From: Okapia johnstoni
Lineage: Eukaryota; Chordata; Mammalia; Artiodactyla; Giraffidae
Direction of reading: 5' to 3'
Length of the DNA stretch: 64,000 nucleotides
Assembly: GCA_024291935.2 (NCBI GenBank)
Contig: JAGTYA010000024.1
Span: 7,440,001-7,504,000, forward strand
The notes beneath the pieces were generated by a model that saw nothing but the letters and a program-made list of their open reading frames with translations, was not told where the DNA came from and made no database searches. Below, piece after piece: positions 11,861 to 27,900 of the stretch (its first letter is position 1; each line of letters starts with the position of its first letter). The position numbers were made by a program, and so were the translations under genes.

Positions 11861-12139
11861 TGAGGCCTGGTTCCCAGACCCCTCAGGGCTCAAGTACAAA
11901 CCTCAGGGAGGCAGACAAATGGGCAGGAAGCAGAGGGGGTAAGGAGGGCCCTAGCTGTTAAAGAAAACAAGAGAGAGAACCAGTCTCTGATGGAGAAGGG
12001 TAAATGCCAGCTGCATATATACCCGTCATGAAAATCTGCAGTCACCATCACTTTGAACAGTAACTCGCACACCTGCATTGTAAGTGAGCTCTTAGCATTT
12101 ATAGTTTCCCTAGAACACTTCTCCCCATTCATAAACTCT

Positions 12140-12262
12140 CCCTATTTTATAGATAAGGAAACTGAGAGCCAGAGAGGTTAACTGACTTGCCTGAGATCAC
12201 ACAGGTGATGAAAGTTGAGCCAAGGACCATTCTGACTCCCAAGACCAGGTTCTTTTCACCAT
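12140..12262 (-). repeat. MIR SINE fragment
   Basis: In reverse orientation: 'tttatagataaggaaactgag', then 'gaggttaactgacttgcc', then 'tcacacaggtgatg'. Confidence 0.75.
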
Positions 12263-12470
12263 AGAGTATGTGTTCTTGTTCATGCATACATATCTGCCCA
12301 TGCAGAGATACTGCCTGGGGTTTCAAGACATAGTTCGTAGTCCCCAGTGAAATGAGGTTGGAGCCAATTTCTGTGCAAGACTAGACCCACGTAGGACGGC
12401 CTCCTGGTCCCTCTGTCTGGTTCATCCTGTATCCGTGCTTATGTCTGGGTTGCTGTTTTTGTTTTCACAG

Positions 12471-12648
12471 ATGGGAGCTTGCCTGCCTGTCTCCCCATTG
12501 GCCTGGACCCCAGAGCCTGCCCAGCTAAGTGCGTGCAGAGGGCCCCGGGTTCGGGGCGATTCTCAGGCTGCCGAAGAGACCACCCTGGAATCACTGGCGA
12601 AGACAAGCCTTTGTTGCTGAGCTGGGCCTGTCTGCACAGCTTGCTCAG
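12471..12648 (+). other. Candidate AHDC1 5'UTR exon
   Basis: A strong acceptor (tgctgtttttgttttcacag, AG at 12469-12470) and a good donor (CAG|GTAACAG, GT at 12649-12650) bound 178 bp of non-repetitive sequence. The interval starts with ATG and its frame stops at 12618-12620, so it carries no long coding frame that would join AHDC1. It fits an untranslated leader exon. No transcript evidence is visible. Confidence 0.4.
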
Positions 12649-15289
12649 GTAACAGTGTACAGAGAAGCTGGGTCTGCTGGCCACCCCAGGAAGTGGGGGT
12701 CAGGGGTACTTCCTTCTCAATCCTATCAGGGATCCCCCCCCTCCCAGCTTAGGCCAAAAAGAGGCCCTTTAGTATCAAAATACTTGAACTGCACTTACTT
12801 AGACTCCCTGTTATCCAGAAAGGCGAGGTCCATGGATATACAGCCGGTTCCCCCGAATCCTGCCTCCTAGGCGGGGGACCTGCACCTGGATGACCTGAGA
12901 GAACTGGGAAGCAAAAGGGGTTATGACAGTGACCAGAACCTAGGGCAGAGGTAGAAATCAGATGCCTGCTGTGAAGCTGACCCCCCAGGACCCCTCTCTC
13001 CTAGAGTCTGTGGAAGCTGAGAGGACCTGGGGAGTTGAGGTACGCTGGGCTGCCCTCCTGGGATGAGATGGGGCGGAGGCGGGGGCAGGAACCACCTCCC
13101 TACCCTGGGCCCAGATGAGCCCACCCAGGCAGGCTGGAGAGCCACAGAGGCCAGGTGGAGCGGCCCTGCCCTGCAGAGGCAACTCCCAGAACTGACACAT
13201 GAAGCCTCAGGCTCCAGGAAGCTCCCTAGAGCCCAGCCTGCCTGGGGACCCCACCCAGCTTCCAAAAGAGCATTCCTGGGGCCTGAGGTCTCAGGGGTGG
13301 AGTCTCCCGGGATTGTCTGGGTGGCGATGTGGGCTGAAGGAGGATGCAGAGCTGGGTGTACCCAACTGTGAATGTACAGGGCATCTCGTGTGCAAGTACT
13401 CCAGCTTGTGTGCAAGCAGGCTTGTGTAGGACTCTGTCCTGAGATGTGCAGGGTGCTGTACGTAAAAGTCTAGGTAGACTGGGCTGGGAGACATTCACAG
13501 GCTGCATACGTGGTACATGGGAGTGAGTGTGCAGGACTGAGGGTGTGTCCTGTGCAGGTGTGGGGAGGCTAGAGTGTTGTGTGTGCCATGCTGGGTGGTG
13601 TTCCTGGGCAGGGTGCTAGTGTACACTGGAGAGGTGTGCAGACAAGACTCTGAATACACCGGGGTGATACATGAGTACACACTGGGTGGGGTGGATCGTG
13701 TACGCAGAGGTTCTTCCGCGTGTCACCAGGGAAGCGTGTGTTCTGGCTGCATACACTGGGGGAGGTGTGTGCACGTGGCTCCATTTGTGCTTTGGAGGTG
13801 GGCTGGGCAAGGCTTCAGCTGAGCTGGGCTCAGCAGTGCCCAGCCTTGTGGCCAAACTGCTGAAGTCACTTCCTTTCCAGCAGCAACTTTCCAGGAGGAG
13901 GAGTTTTTCAGACCTGGGCGGGGAGGGGTGGGGGGGCGGAACAAGGAGCTCTCAGGGGAAGGAGGTGGGCGGTGGTGAGGCTGTGTTGGTTACGATTCTG
14001 GTCCGAAGTCAGGTTGGAAGGAGATCTTCAGGGGTGGGTGGAAGGGGGCTGAAGAGAAGGAAATTGAGAGGGGTGATGCATAGTTCCTGGGGGGGGGCAG
14101 ATCCTGGGAGATAAAGGCCCCCCCCAAGGGAGGTGATTGGGGGTACGTTTCACTGCAGCAGTGATAGCCCCCTTTGAGGCCGAGTTTTCCATTTGAGGAC
14201 ATCCCTGGGCCTTCAGTCCCGGCAGGGAGGGAAATGGTGTGCGCGGGGTTGGGGGTGCGGTGGGGAGGAGGCTGGAGAGAGGGTCATGAGGCCGGAAGTG
14301 AGAGCTGGGGCTGGCAGCCCGGCTCCCCTGGGGAGGCTGCGGGTGGGGGAGGGGGAGGCTGGCTGGGGAAGGGGTGGGGTGGTCAGAGCCGCAGCGGGGG
14401 AGGGTGGGGCTGGGGACTCAAGGATGTGGGCTGGCCCTTCCCGGCACTGTGCGCAGCAGGTTGGGGCCCCCAGCCCCCCTCCCAGCCGGCGGGTGTCCCC
14501 ACAGGCAGGCTCAAGACACACTGACCCAGAAGCAGACAGACGACGGACAGAGGAACCTTTGCGACTTTGTTCACAGACGTGGGGATAGGTGGTACCCTTG
14601 GGAGGGGGTCCAAGAAAACGTCTGCCTGGGTGTGGTGGGGAGGGGAGCCAGTTGCTTCCCTCAGATTCTGGAGGCTGTGGACAGTCAGGAGGTCTGGCAG
14701 GACGGCGCGCCCAGAGGTCTTCACGGGTGGGTGGAACAGAAGCAGCCGCTGGAGAGGCGGTTTGTCTCTTCTGCCAAGGTCACACCCTCAGGCCCCCAGT
14801 GGGAGGTCTCCAGAGTAGGGAGGGTTGGTGAGCCCCACCCTCAGCGAGAGAGGGGCGGTGGCTTGTGGTAGGCATCTCCAAGAGGGCAGCGGGAGCCACG
14901 GGTCTGTTGGAAATCCTACCTGGAGATTCCAGAGTCTGAGCCCCTTCCCTCCTTCGTGAGTGTCTTACCCACAGTTCTTCCCGCAAGAGCGGCGGTGAGA
15001 TTCTTGAAGTAGAGAGGGCCTGGCCTAGAAGGGGCCCGACCACAGTCTGCAGGCGGGCGTGATCTAGTAAACGGGACAGTGAGGAACAGCTGCGGCCTGG
15101 GACCTGAAGAGACACGAGGATGTTCTGCTTGGATGAGCCACACACGGGGGCCCCCCTCCCCATGCTATCTTGTGGTCTTGGGCAAAGTCTGTTTCCCTCT
15201 TCCGGTCTTAGTTTCCTTGTCTGAAAAATGGGAGGGGCACGAGGCGACACTGAAACAGTGTACCCACTGTGGGGAGCCGATTAAAAATG
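12649..15289. other. Non-coding; GT-rich and G-rich stretches
   Basis: About 13360-13790 is a degenerate GT-rich tract (gtgtgcag, gtgtac words). About 13900-14420 is strongly G-rich on the + strand, with several runs of four to seven G that could form quadruplexes. No recognisable protein. The weak exon candidate at 14505-14588 lies inside. Confidence 0.5.
14505..14588 (+). other. Weak candidate 5'UTR exon
   Basis: The acceptor cccacag (AG at 14503-14504) follows C-rich sequence. The possible donor at 14589 (ATAG|GTGGTA) is poor. The 84 bp between have moderate complexity and no repeat. Listed only because it lies in the AHDC1 leader region. Confidence 0.2.
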
Positions 15290-15300
15290 CAGATTCCCAG

Positions 15301-15541
15301 GGCCTTCCCTGGTGAAGTGAAATGAAGTGAAAATCGCTCAGTCATCTGACTCTGAAACCCTATGGACGTAGCCCATGGAATTCTCCAGGCCAGAATACTG
15401 GAGTGGGTAGCCTTCCCCGTCTCCAGAGTGGTCCAGTGGTTAAGACTCTGTGCTTCCACCACAGAGGGCACAGGTTCGATCCCTGGTTGGGGAGCCCAGA
15501 TCCCACAGGCTGCGCAGTGCAGCCAAAAAAAAAAACCCCAT
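15301..15541 (+). repeat. CHR-type tRNA SINE carrying a nested BovA-type insertion
   Basis: The 11-bp direct repeats CAGATTCCCAG at 15290-15300 and 15542-15552 are exact target-site duplications. The head 'ccttccctggtg' is separated from the body 'gtggtccagtggttaagactctg' by about 110 bp of reverse-oriented BovA sequence (gaagtgaaaatcgctcag to tactggagtgggt). The body ends in 'gcagccaaaaaaa'. Confidence 0.85.
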
Positions 15542-15759
15542 CAGATTCCCAGATGTCCCTTCAGATTTGTGAGTCAGACTCCCTGGACTAGGGTCTGGGT
15601 ATCTGGAAGGTTACACAGCTCCCCGGGCCCAGGGTTTGGAAGACCAAGGGTTAGATGATTTTAAGGTTCCTCCCAGCCTTAATTTAGACCGCAGCTCTAG
15701 AAGAAGCACTTTCAGGAGTGGCCGAAGGAGCATTGCAGAAGCTGGGAGTGGAAGGAGGC

Positions 15760-15890
15760 TTTGGACTTGGCAGAATTAGAAATCTTGCTACTTAGCAGCT
15801 ATGTGACTTCAGGCAAGTTATACAACTGCTCTGAACCTGCTTCCTCTGTAACATGGAGATAATAATCCACGTCTCCCCAGTTCACTGAAG
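15760..15890 (+). repeat. MIR SINE fragment
   Basis: MIR core order 'agcagctatgtgacttcaggcaagttat', then 'tgaacctgcttcctctgtaacatgg'; ends approximate. Confidence 0.7.
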
Positions 15891-16539
15891 ATGGAGTGGG
15901 TCATATATGTGGAGGTGCTTTGTAGATGGCATGTTGCTGCCCACCAGAGGGAAGTGGACGAGTGGCCCCGCCAACACCTCCCTGTCCCCAAGTCAGCTCT
16001 GCTTTCTTCCTCCGGAGTACAAAGTGATCCTCCTAGTGATCAGGGCCCATTCAGCTTCCTGCTCTCGCAAACCTGCTCCTGGGAATCAGCCAGGGCCCTG
16101 AGTCCCCAAGCTCCTTTGGGAGTCAGACCTGCCTGGATCTAAATCCCAACTCAGCCCGACCAGCTCAGGGAGTTGCTCAGTAAATGTTTATGTAGCATCC
16201 ATAGCCCAGGCCCTGGGGTCAGGGGATACTACGGTAGACAAGACAGACTCAGTCCTTGCCCCTGAGAGCCCACACTCGGGGAGAAGACACACTGAACAGC
16301 CAGTCACACAAGTAATTGACTGCAATCCCGATAAATACTGTGAAGGTGAAATAAAGGGGGCTCTGAAAGTACGTGGCAGGGCTGAGCTGAGGCTGGAGGT
16401 GGCAGTGGAGCAGAGAATGTCCCTTTTCACGTTTTTAATCTCCCTCCCTCCTTCCACATCCTACCTGGGTCCCACTTTGGGGCCTAGAGAAGAATGAGAG
16501 AGAGCCTTACGGAGAAAGGCTGATTGTTCTGTGTGCCTC

Positions 16540-16645
16540 ATTCATTCATTTGTTCAGTAGATATTTTTTGAAGCACATTTATGGGCCGTGGTGTTGGGGG
16601 ATACACTTGACAGCAGGACGGAAATCCTTGCCTTCATGGTGCTTA
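16540..16645 (-). repeat. L2 LINE 3'-end fragment
   Basis: It starts with 'cattcattcatttgttcagtag' and continues as the reverse complement of the L2 3' end (monomer-like tgaa tail, then 'ttcatggtgcttac'). Confidence 0.55.
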
Positions 16646-16866
16646 CCACCTTCCAATGGATGGTTTCCTCACCTGTAAAAGTGGGGGTGATAATTGCATT
16701 GATTTCAGGTTTGCAGGGGGGGTTAGATGAGATAATAATGCACTTAGTCCAATGTTTGGCAACAAAGAAAGTGCCCCCAGGGTATGAACTTTTATTGTTG
16801 TTGACTCCTGGTGTGATTGTTGAACCTCTGACCTCAGGCGGTCTTCAGTTTTTCTCTGCTGCTCTT

Positions 16867-17089
16867 TTTTTTTTTTTTTATCTATTTTTTTACTTAACAA
16901 AATTGTATTGGTTTTGCCATACATTGACATGAATCCGCCATGGGTGTACATGTGTTCCCCTTCCAGAACCCCCATCCCATCCCTCTGGGTCATCCCGGTG
17001 CACCAGCCCCGAGCATCCTGTATCATGATAATTTACATGCTTCAGTGCCATTCTCCCATATCATCCTGCCCTCGCCCTCTCCCACTCTT
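16867..17089 (-). repeat. 5'-truncated ruminant L1 3' end
   Basis: It begins with a T-rich tail and continues with the ruminant L1 3'UTR in reverse (ttttgccatacattgacatg, then catgggtgtacatgtgttcc, then tgccattctccca). Direct repeats TGCTGCTCTT at 16857-16866 and 17090-17099 fit a target-site duplication. Confidence 0.8.
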
Positions 17090-17204
17090 TGCTGCTCTTA
17101 TCCCACTAATAATTATGTCACTTATGATTGTCTCATCAGTGTTTGTCTACCCAGTCTTTGTGCACAGTAGACACTTCATAAATAATGAGTATATGAATGA
17201 ATGA

Positions 17205-17348
17205 ATGTTACTTCATCTCTGAGCCTCCATTTCCTCATCTGCAAAATGGGGTTATTAATAGCCCCTACCTCACAGGATTGATATGAAGAATTAAATGAAA
17301 CGATGCCTGGACAGCTTCCAGCCCAGTGCCTGGCGCCCAGTAGGTGCT
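17205..17348 (+). repeat. MIR SINE fragment
   Basis: 'atttcctcatctgcaaaatggg' is followed by 'gaattaaatgaaacgatgcc' and 'gtgcctggcgcccagtaggtgctc'. It lies about 280 bp before the small exon at 17624. Confidence 0.8.
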
Positions 17349-17623
17349 CACTAAACCTGAGCTGCGATGGTCCTTTCCAGGCGCTGTCCACGCCCCAAGG
17401 CCTGGGCTCAGGCCAAAGTTGCTTCACTACACCCCTAGCTGACAGCCAGCGACTGGCAGAGCCCCCAGGCACGGGGGCCCTCTCTCTTCCAGGTCAGCCA
17501 GAGTTCCTGGGGAGCTGGGCTTGGGGTGTGGGGGGAGATGGGGCCCCGTGGGCAGGTGGGCAGCGGTTGGGCTGTGGCTCCCAGACCATTGAGATGGCCT
17601 CTTGTCTGTCTTGTTGTCCACAG

Positions 17624-17661
17624 AGATCTCCAGTGTGACAGCCCAGGCGGCAGAGCCGAGG
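17624..17661 (+). other. AHDC1: Probable small AHDC1 5'UTR exon
   Basis: A pyrimidine-rich acceptor (cttgttgtccacag, AG at 17622-17623) precedes 38 bp that end at a consensus donor, AGG|GTGAGT, with GT at 17662-17663. It contains no ATG. It lies about 390 bp before the coding-exon acceptor. Mammalian AHDC1 has non-coding leader exons, so this placement is expected, but it rests on splice motifs alone. Confidence 0.55.
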
Positions 17662-18075
17662 GTGAGTGACCAGGGTTCGCCTGGGGGTGGGGCGAGAAGG
17701 AAGAGGCCATGTCCTTGACAGGACCCTCCAGGCCCTCGGTTGGACCTGGCCCCCTCCTTAAATTTGATCTGGAGTGGTTGATGAGCGTCCCTCTCAAAAG
17801 CGGGTGAATTATCCTCCTCCAGTCCTTAGCCCGGGTCTAGACAAAAGTGGGTGCACTGTCAAGAAGTGGAACTGGGGCCCATGGGGGTTCACGGTGCACG
17901 TGATGGTTTAGGAAATGCTGAGGGTCACCAGAGGGATTGGGCTTCCGGAGGGACTCAGGAGAGGGGTGCAGGGGGCCACGGGGGACACAGGAAGCTGATG
18001 AGGGCTTGGGTGTTCAAGGAGGGCCCTGCTGCCTGTCCCACCCGGCAGGTCCTGGTCCCGGCTTCTCGCACCCTC

Positions 18076-18122
18076 ATGTCAGTCCCGGCCCCGCCCGGCG
18101 GCCCTCGGAGGACAAGGTCAGG

Positions 18123-18132
<10 letters not shown>
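18076..18132 (+). promoter_or_regulatory. Upstream ORF overlapping the AHDC1 start codon
   Basis: An ATG at 18076 in the same exon opens an 18-codon frame. It is +1 relative to AHDC1 and ends at TGA 18130-18132, just past the AHDC1 ATG at 18123. Its context is weak (C at -3, T at +4), while the main ATG has A at -3. That combination would allow leaky scanning with some dampening of AHDC1 translation. The open frame is seen directly; the regulatory role is inferred. Confidence 0.5.
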
Positions 18133-22924
<4,792 letters not shown>

Positions 22925-24799
22925 TGCCAACTGAAGTGCCGACTGGACCTCGAGGTTTTGTTCCTGGGTGAGTCTGAGGATTTGGGTGCAGTGGGCAGAA
23001 GAAGCCTGGGGGCTGGGGCTGGGTAGGGGTGAAGACATTAGAGCTTGGGCAGGGGGAGGAAGGATAGCCACGAGCCGGAAGGACTTGAGGGCAAGATTGG
23101 GGACCCGACAATAGGACAGGGAGTTGGGATTCAGGGAGTCGGGCATTAGCTGTTGGGAACAGTCTTAGGGAGGAGGTGAGGTGGAGAACCCAGCATGGGG
23201 CTTAGACATTACTGAAATGGCTGGAGGACTGTAGACTGGATGGGGCCATCTGGTTTGGTTCATCAGGTGTCCTTTCCCCTTAGCCATGCTCAGTCCTGAG
23301 CAGGGACCACCTGAGTCCCAGCACACACTCATGACTTGACCTCTTGTAAGGGAGGGCGTTTGCATCACTTTGCATGAGACAGATGAAGGAAGCAGCAGGT
23401 TGGATAATTAGCCACAAGGGCCCATCCAGGATGCTGATCCTGCTGGCTTCCTTGTTTCTCTGGGAGCTTCATTTAATTCAAGATGCAGTCTGACAAGGGC
23501 CGGGCTGAGGGTGTGGCTAGAATGTCCTTTTCTGGTCTCACAGGGTACCCCAAAGGCTATTCTTCCACAGGGGTATTGGGATTTCACTGTCTGGGAACCT
23601 CCAGCCAGTGGGTCTGTCCCCAGGTAGAATGTTTCCTACCTAAAAAATCCCCAGACCTTTTCTGAAACCAAATTCATTCCTTAAGAATTCAGTTAAGTGT
23701 TGTCAGGTATTTAGATATTGTTTTATCAGGTGTTGCCACCTCCTTCAGTTTTCTTTAAGATTTTGTGTTCAAGAAAAGGAAAATAAAAGAGGGGGAAATG
23801 CCCCCAAAATGGTCTAAGGGGACAGAGTTGAAGGAGTCATTTTCTTGATGAACAGTCTGCTCCAGAAATGCAGCCATAACTGGCCCTTCACTTCCCCCTT
23901 TTGGAACAGAGCTGTCGCAGAGTTGACGTGGACATGCTGCATAGTGATGGAGTGGGCTGGGGGTCTGTCTGAGACTCTCACCCTGCCCCACACCTCTGTG
24001 ACTGCTGCAGCCTCCTGGGAATGTCTTTTCCTGGAGAAGGAATGTCAGGGCTTCTGGAAAGCCCCATCCCTGCTTGGGGAAGGCCATTTGAGGCCAAGGT
24101 GACTCAGGGTCCAGAAGTCATGTCAGTGGAAACTTACTACCCCCTCTCCGCCTGACCTCAGCTCCCTTGGTGCATGGAAATGGCAAAGGGCAGCATATGG
24201 GCATCAGGAGGCTTGGGGAAAGACCATTCCTCAATTGGCCAACTTGCTCCGTGCCCTTGACCAAGCTTTTGCCCCTCCTCCTCCCACCCCCCCCCCCCCA
24301 ACCTCTCTTTCCCGATCTGTTCAAAGAAATTGACTTTGGTAGTCTCTTGGGTTCTTGAAACTCTGCATGGCATAGAGAATGGACCAGACTTTCTTGGGGG
24401 CAGCATATTTTTCCTCGTAATGAAGCCAAACCAAGATTAAAATGGCCTTCCATTCCCCAAGCACCTCATTGCAAGCAGCAGAGCCACAGATCTGAAGCAG
24501 GCCAGGGAGAAGCTGCTTAGGGTTTAAAATGTCAAACTCTTGATCCTTCTCACTGGAGGGAAGATGTCTCGTGGATAATCCAGAAAATGTGAAATAATCT
24601 GAAAACCTTTCCTTGTGGGCTCTGGGTGGGAAAATAAACTGGTGTGGGGGCTGGGTGTTTGGGCAGGTCACGGCTCAGTGAGATACATAATGGAACCACC
24701 CAGTGAGGCCTGAACGCAGGAGGAACTGGGACGCCATCCAGCCCCACATTCTGGCCCGCTCCCCACTCAGAGCTGGAAGTTGACAGCACTAGTCCTCAG

Positions 24800-24960
24800 A
24801 CCAAGGCATTCAGTTGTTCCAGAGACATCCGTCCAACACCCACTGCCTGCCAGGTGTTGGGGACACAGCAGTGAACATCACAGTGAGCCCCTGGTCCTCA
24901 GGGGGCTTCCAATTTAGAGGGAAAGACAGTAAACAGAAGAACACAAAGCATTTGGTAATT
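24800..24960 (-). repeat. L2 LINE 3'-end fragment
   Basis: 'cactgcctgccaggtgttggggacacagcagtgaac' follows the L2 3'-end pattern in reverse. Ancient and diverged. Confidence 0.5.
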
Positions 24961-27900
24961 ATGGCCATAGGAAGGACCGTGCAAGAAAAGAAAAGCTAGG
25001 AGGCCATAAAGGTCTGCAGCGGGCTGGCAGGTGCTGAGCTGATGCCTGAAAGATAAGGGGGCATCAGCTAGATAGGGAGGGGGGCAGAGCATTCGGGGCA
25101 GAGGGAATGGCAGTGGGTAAAGCCCGGAGGCCAAAAGCAGCTCAGCTTTGATGACCTGATGGGAAGACAGTAACACTAACGACGGGGTGAGGCGGCAGGG
25201 CCAGATCGTGCAGCCATTGGAAGGAGTTTGAAGTTTGTTCCAAGACAAATGGGAAACCATTGAAGGGTTCTGAGCTGGGGTACCGCGGGCGGCGGCAGAG
25301 CAGGCAGGTGTTGAAGGAGGGAAACCGGCTGCGGTAGCTCAGGCAAGCAGTGGAGCTGGCTTGGACCGTGATGGCGGGAGAGCTGTTCCCCTTCTTCATC
25401 CAAGGTGGCACACGTGCCCTCATCTCGGGCAACCCCCGCTCCCAGTGCCAAGGACTGATTAAAAGCACTGTGGGGAGTGAGGAAGTGTTGGAGATGCAGG
25501 GAAGAAGAATGGTGAGGAAGAAGAGTTAACAGAGGGAGTGTCACTGTCAACAGAGGGCTTAAACAAGGAGGACAGTGACACACTCATTCACCAGCAAGGC
25601 AGCAAGCCCCTTTGACCCAGGGCCAGGTGGGGGAGCAGTCACTGAGCTCAGCCTCACGTCTTGAGCATCACCCCCACCTATCCTCCGATGCCTGTCCCGA
25701 TGCCAGGCACGCCTCCTGTCCTCGAGGGCCCATGGAAGCTAACCCAAGCCCACAAACAGCCTCAAGCATCTGGGTGTGAGATGGCAGGGAAAAGCCAGCC
25801 TCGTGCACCAGGAAGGTGGGCCACAGCCCCGAAGTCACCTCTCTGTCCCTTTGGTAAGAAAAGGGACATGTATTCGTGCTGGGCCGTTTATACAACACAG
25901 CCTCACTGGCTCTTCACAGCAGCCTGAGGGGTCCCGGTACTTGTCTCTTCCATCATCAATTCAGATCTCTTGGAACACAGGTGCAGCTCCAAAGCTTTCC
26001 CAGGGAATCCAAGGGTAGGAAACGACAGAGTCGGGATTTCAACCCAGCACCCCACCCTCACTGATCCTGGATACTCTGCTTGGCTGGTCCCCTGTGCCCC
26101 TGATTCCCCACCCTCAAAATGGTTGGATGCTCCCTACAGCTGTTTCTGGGTCTGACATTTTAAACGGATTTTGAGGTTCTGTGAAGGAAGCTGCATCTGA
26201 GCCCAACCTTGAAGGATAGGCAAGATGTGGACACACAAGAGACTGGGGGAAGGGCGATTCCATGCAGACGAAACTGCGGGCAGGGGCAAGTCACATCCCG
26301 ATGTGAGTTAGAAAAAGAAAGCCGGGAGAAACCAGAGTGGGGAATGTGGGACCTGACTGACTGGGAGCTGAGCTGACAGAGAGGGAGGGGGGCAGGGGGC
26401 GCCCAGGCCAGCAAACATCTTCCCTAGTCCCTTAGATGGAACGCAGAGCCAGACAGACTGGCTCCGCCTTGGGCCCTCACAGCTGAAGATCAGCCCCTTC
26501 TAGATCCTGGGGACAGGCTGCGAGGGTGGGAAGGGCCCCTCCAGGGTGTTCAGGGATCTCGAATCCCCCTCTCCTCCCCATTCCCTCTTGGGTCTGGACC
26601 TGAGGCCAAGAGAAATGTCACAGGTCCTCCAAGGTTATACCAGCTGGGGCAGGAAGCAGCTTCCAAGGCCACCAGCCAGCCAGGGTCAGCAGGCATGCCC
26701 GGACCTGGGCCAGGCCCTGGCCGCTCTGGGCTTTGTCTCTCCATGTCTTGAAACCTCAAGAGGTCACCTGATTTGCCTCTGGCCCTGAGCAAGAGGCCCA
26801 CACCTCAGGGGTCAGGCAGGCTTGCCCAGGCTCCTCTCCCCACTGTCTGGGGCTGTCCTCTCTCCCAGCCTATCTCTTGCCTCTCCTGCAGCCAGTTTCA
26901 GGCCAGGCCTTCTTGTTCTGAGCCCTTATTTCCTGGAAATATAATCTCTCCATGAGCATGCCCTCTCAGGCCCCTCCTCTCCCATCTCCCCACATCCCTG
27001 TGGACCCGGAAGAACCCAGGGAGACTGGAGGGTGGTGGCTGGGAGCAGGCCTGTGGGTGCAGACAGGCCTCTGTGCAGAGCCCGATTCCATCCCTTCCCA
27101 GCCATGTGACCTGGTGAGTCATGTCACCTCACTGCGTCTCTTGTGAGAATTAAATGAGATTACCCGTGAAGCACTTAGCCCAGTCCCTGGCACGCAGGAA
27201 GCACGTAATCGGTGGTTGGTAGATGAGTGAATAACATACCTCCTCACAGTCTGCGTGAGTCACACACCTCTGACCCTTTTCTCCAAGCTCAGGGCTCTTG
27301 TAGCCAACCCTCCTTCACCTGCTCTCCCTGCTTCCCTCCTGGGATGGAGCTGGTATTCTAGTGTAGGTTTGGGGCCTTTGGGTTTGGGAGGCTGTGAAAT
27401 ACCACCTGGTTACATGCCTTAACAGTGGGGCTGGGTCCTCCCTGGGGGGGTCCAGAGTCAAGGTGAGTCACAGGTCCCACCCCAGTGGACCTAGAGCCTG
27501 ATGGGCAACAGGACCCAGACTTCTGTGTGATCCAGGTCAGCTGGAAACTCTCTCCATATAGTCATCCACACCAGTTCTCTGTCTCAGTCCAGATCATCTG
27601 AAAAAAAAGATTTCCTTGTCACTTTGTCATCTAACTTTGGCTACCATAGTGCCCTCCGTTGATGCCAGAGGGCAGGAGAAAGTAGGTTGATTCTGGGTTC
27701 AGCCCACACAAATGAACCACCTGGCCTGGGCCAGGCATTGCATGTGGTACTAAAGGAGCCACTGAACAAGATGAGCAGTATCCTGCCCTCATGGATTTTG
27801 CAGCCTTTAAATGGGTGTTCATTACAAGCATCCATGTGGGCATCACTCACCAAGGGAAGGACTGAGACACTCCCACCAGATGTATCAGGGACCACCCTCT

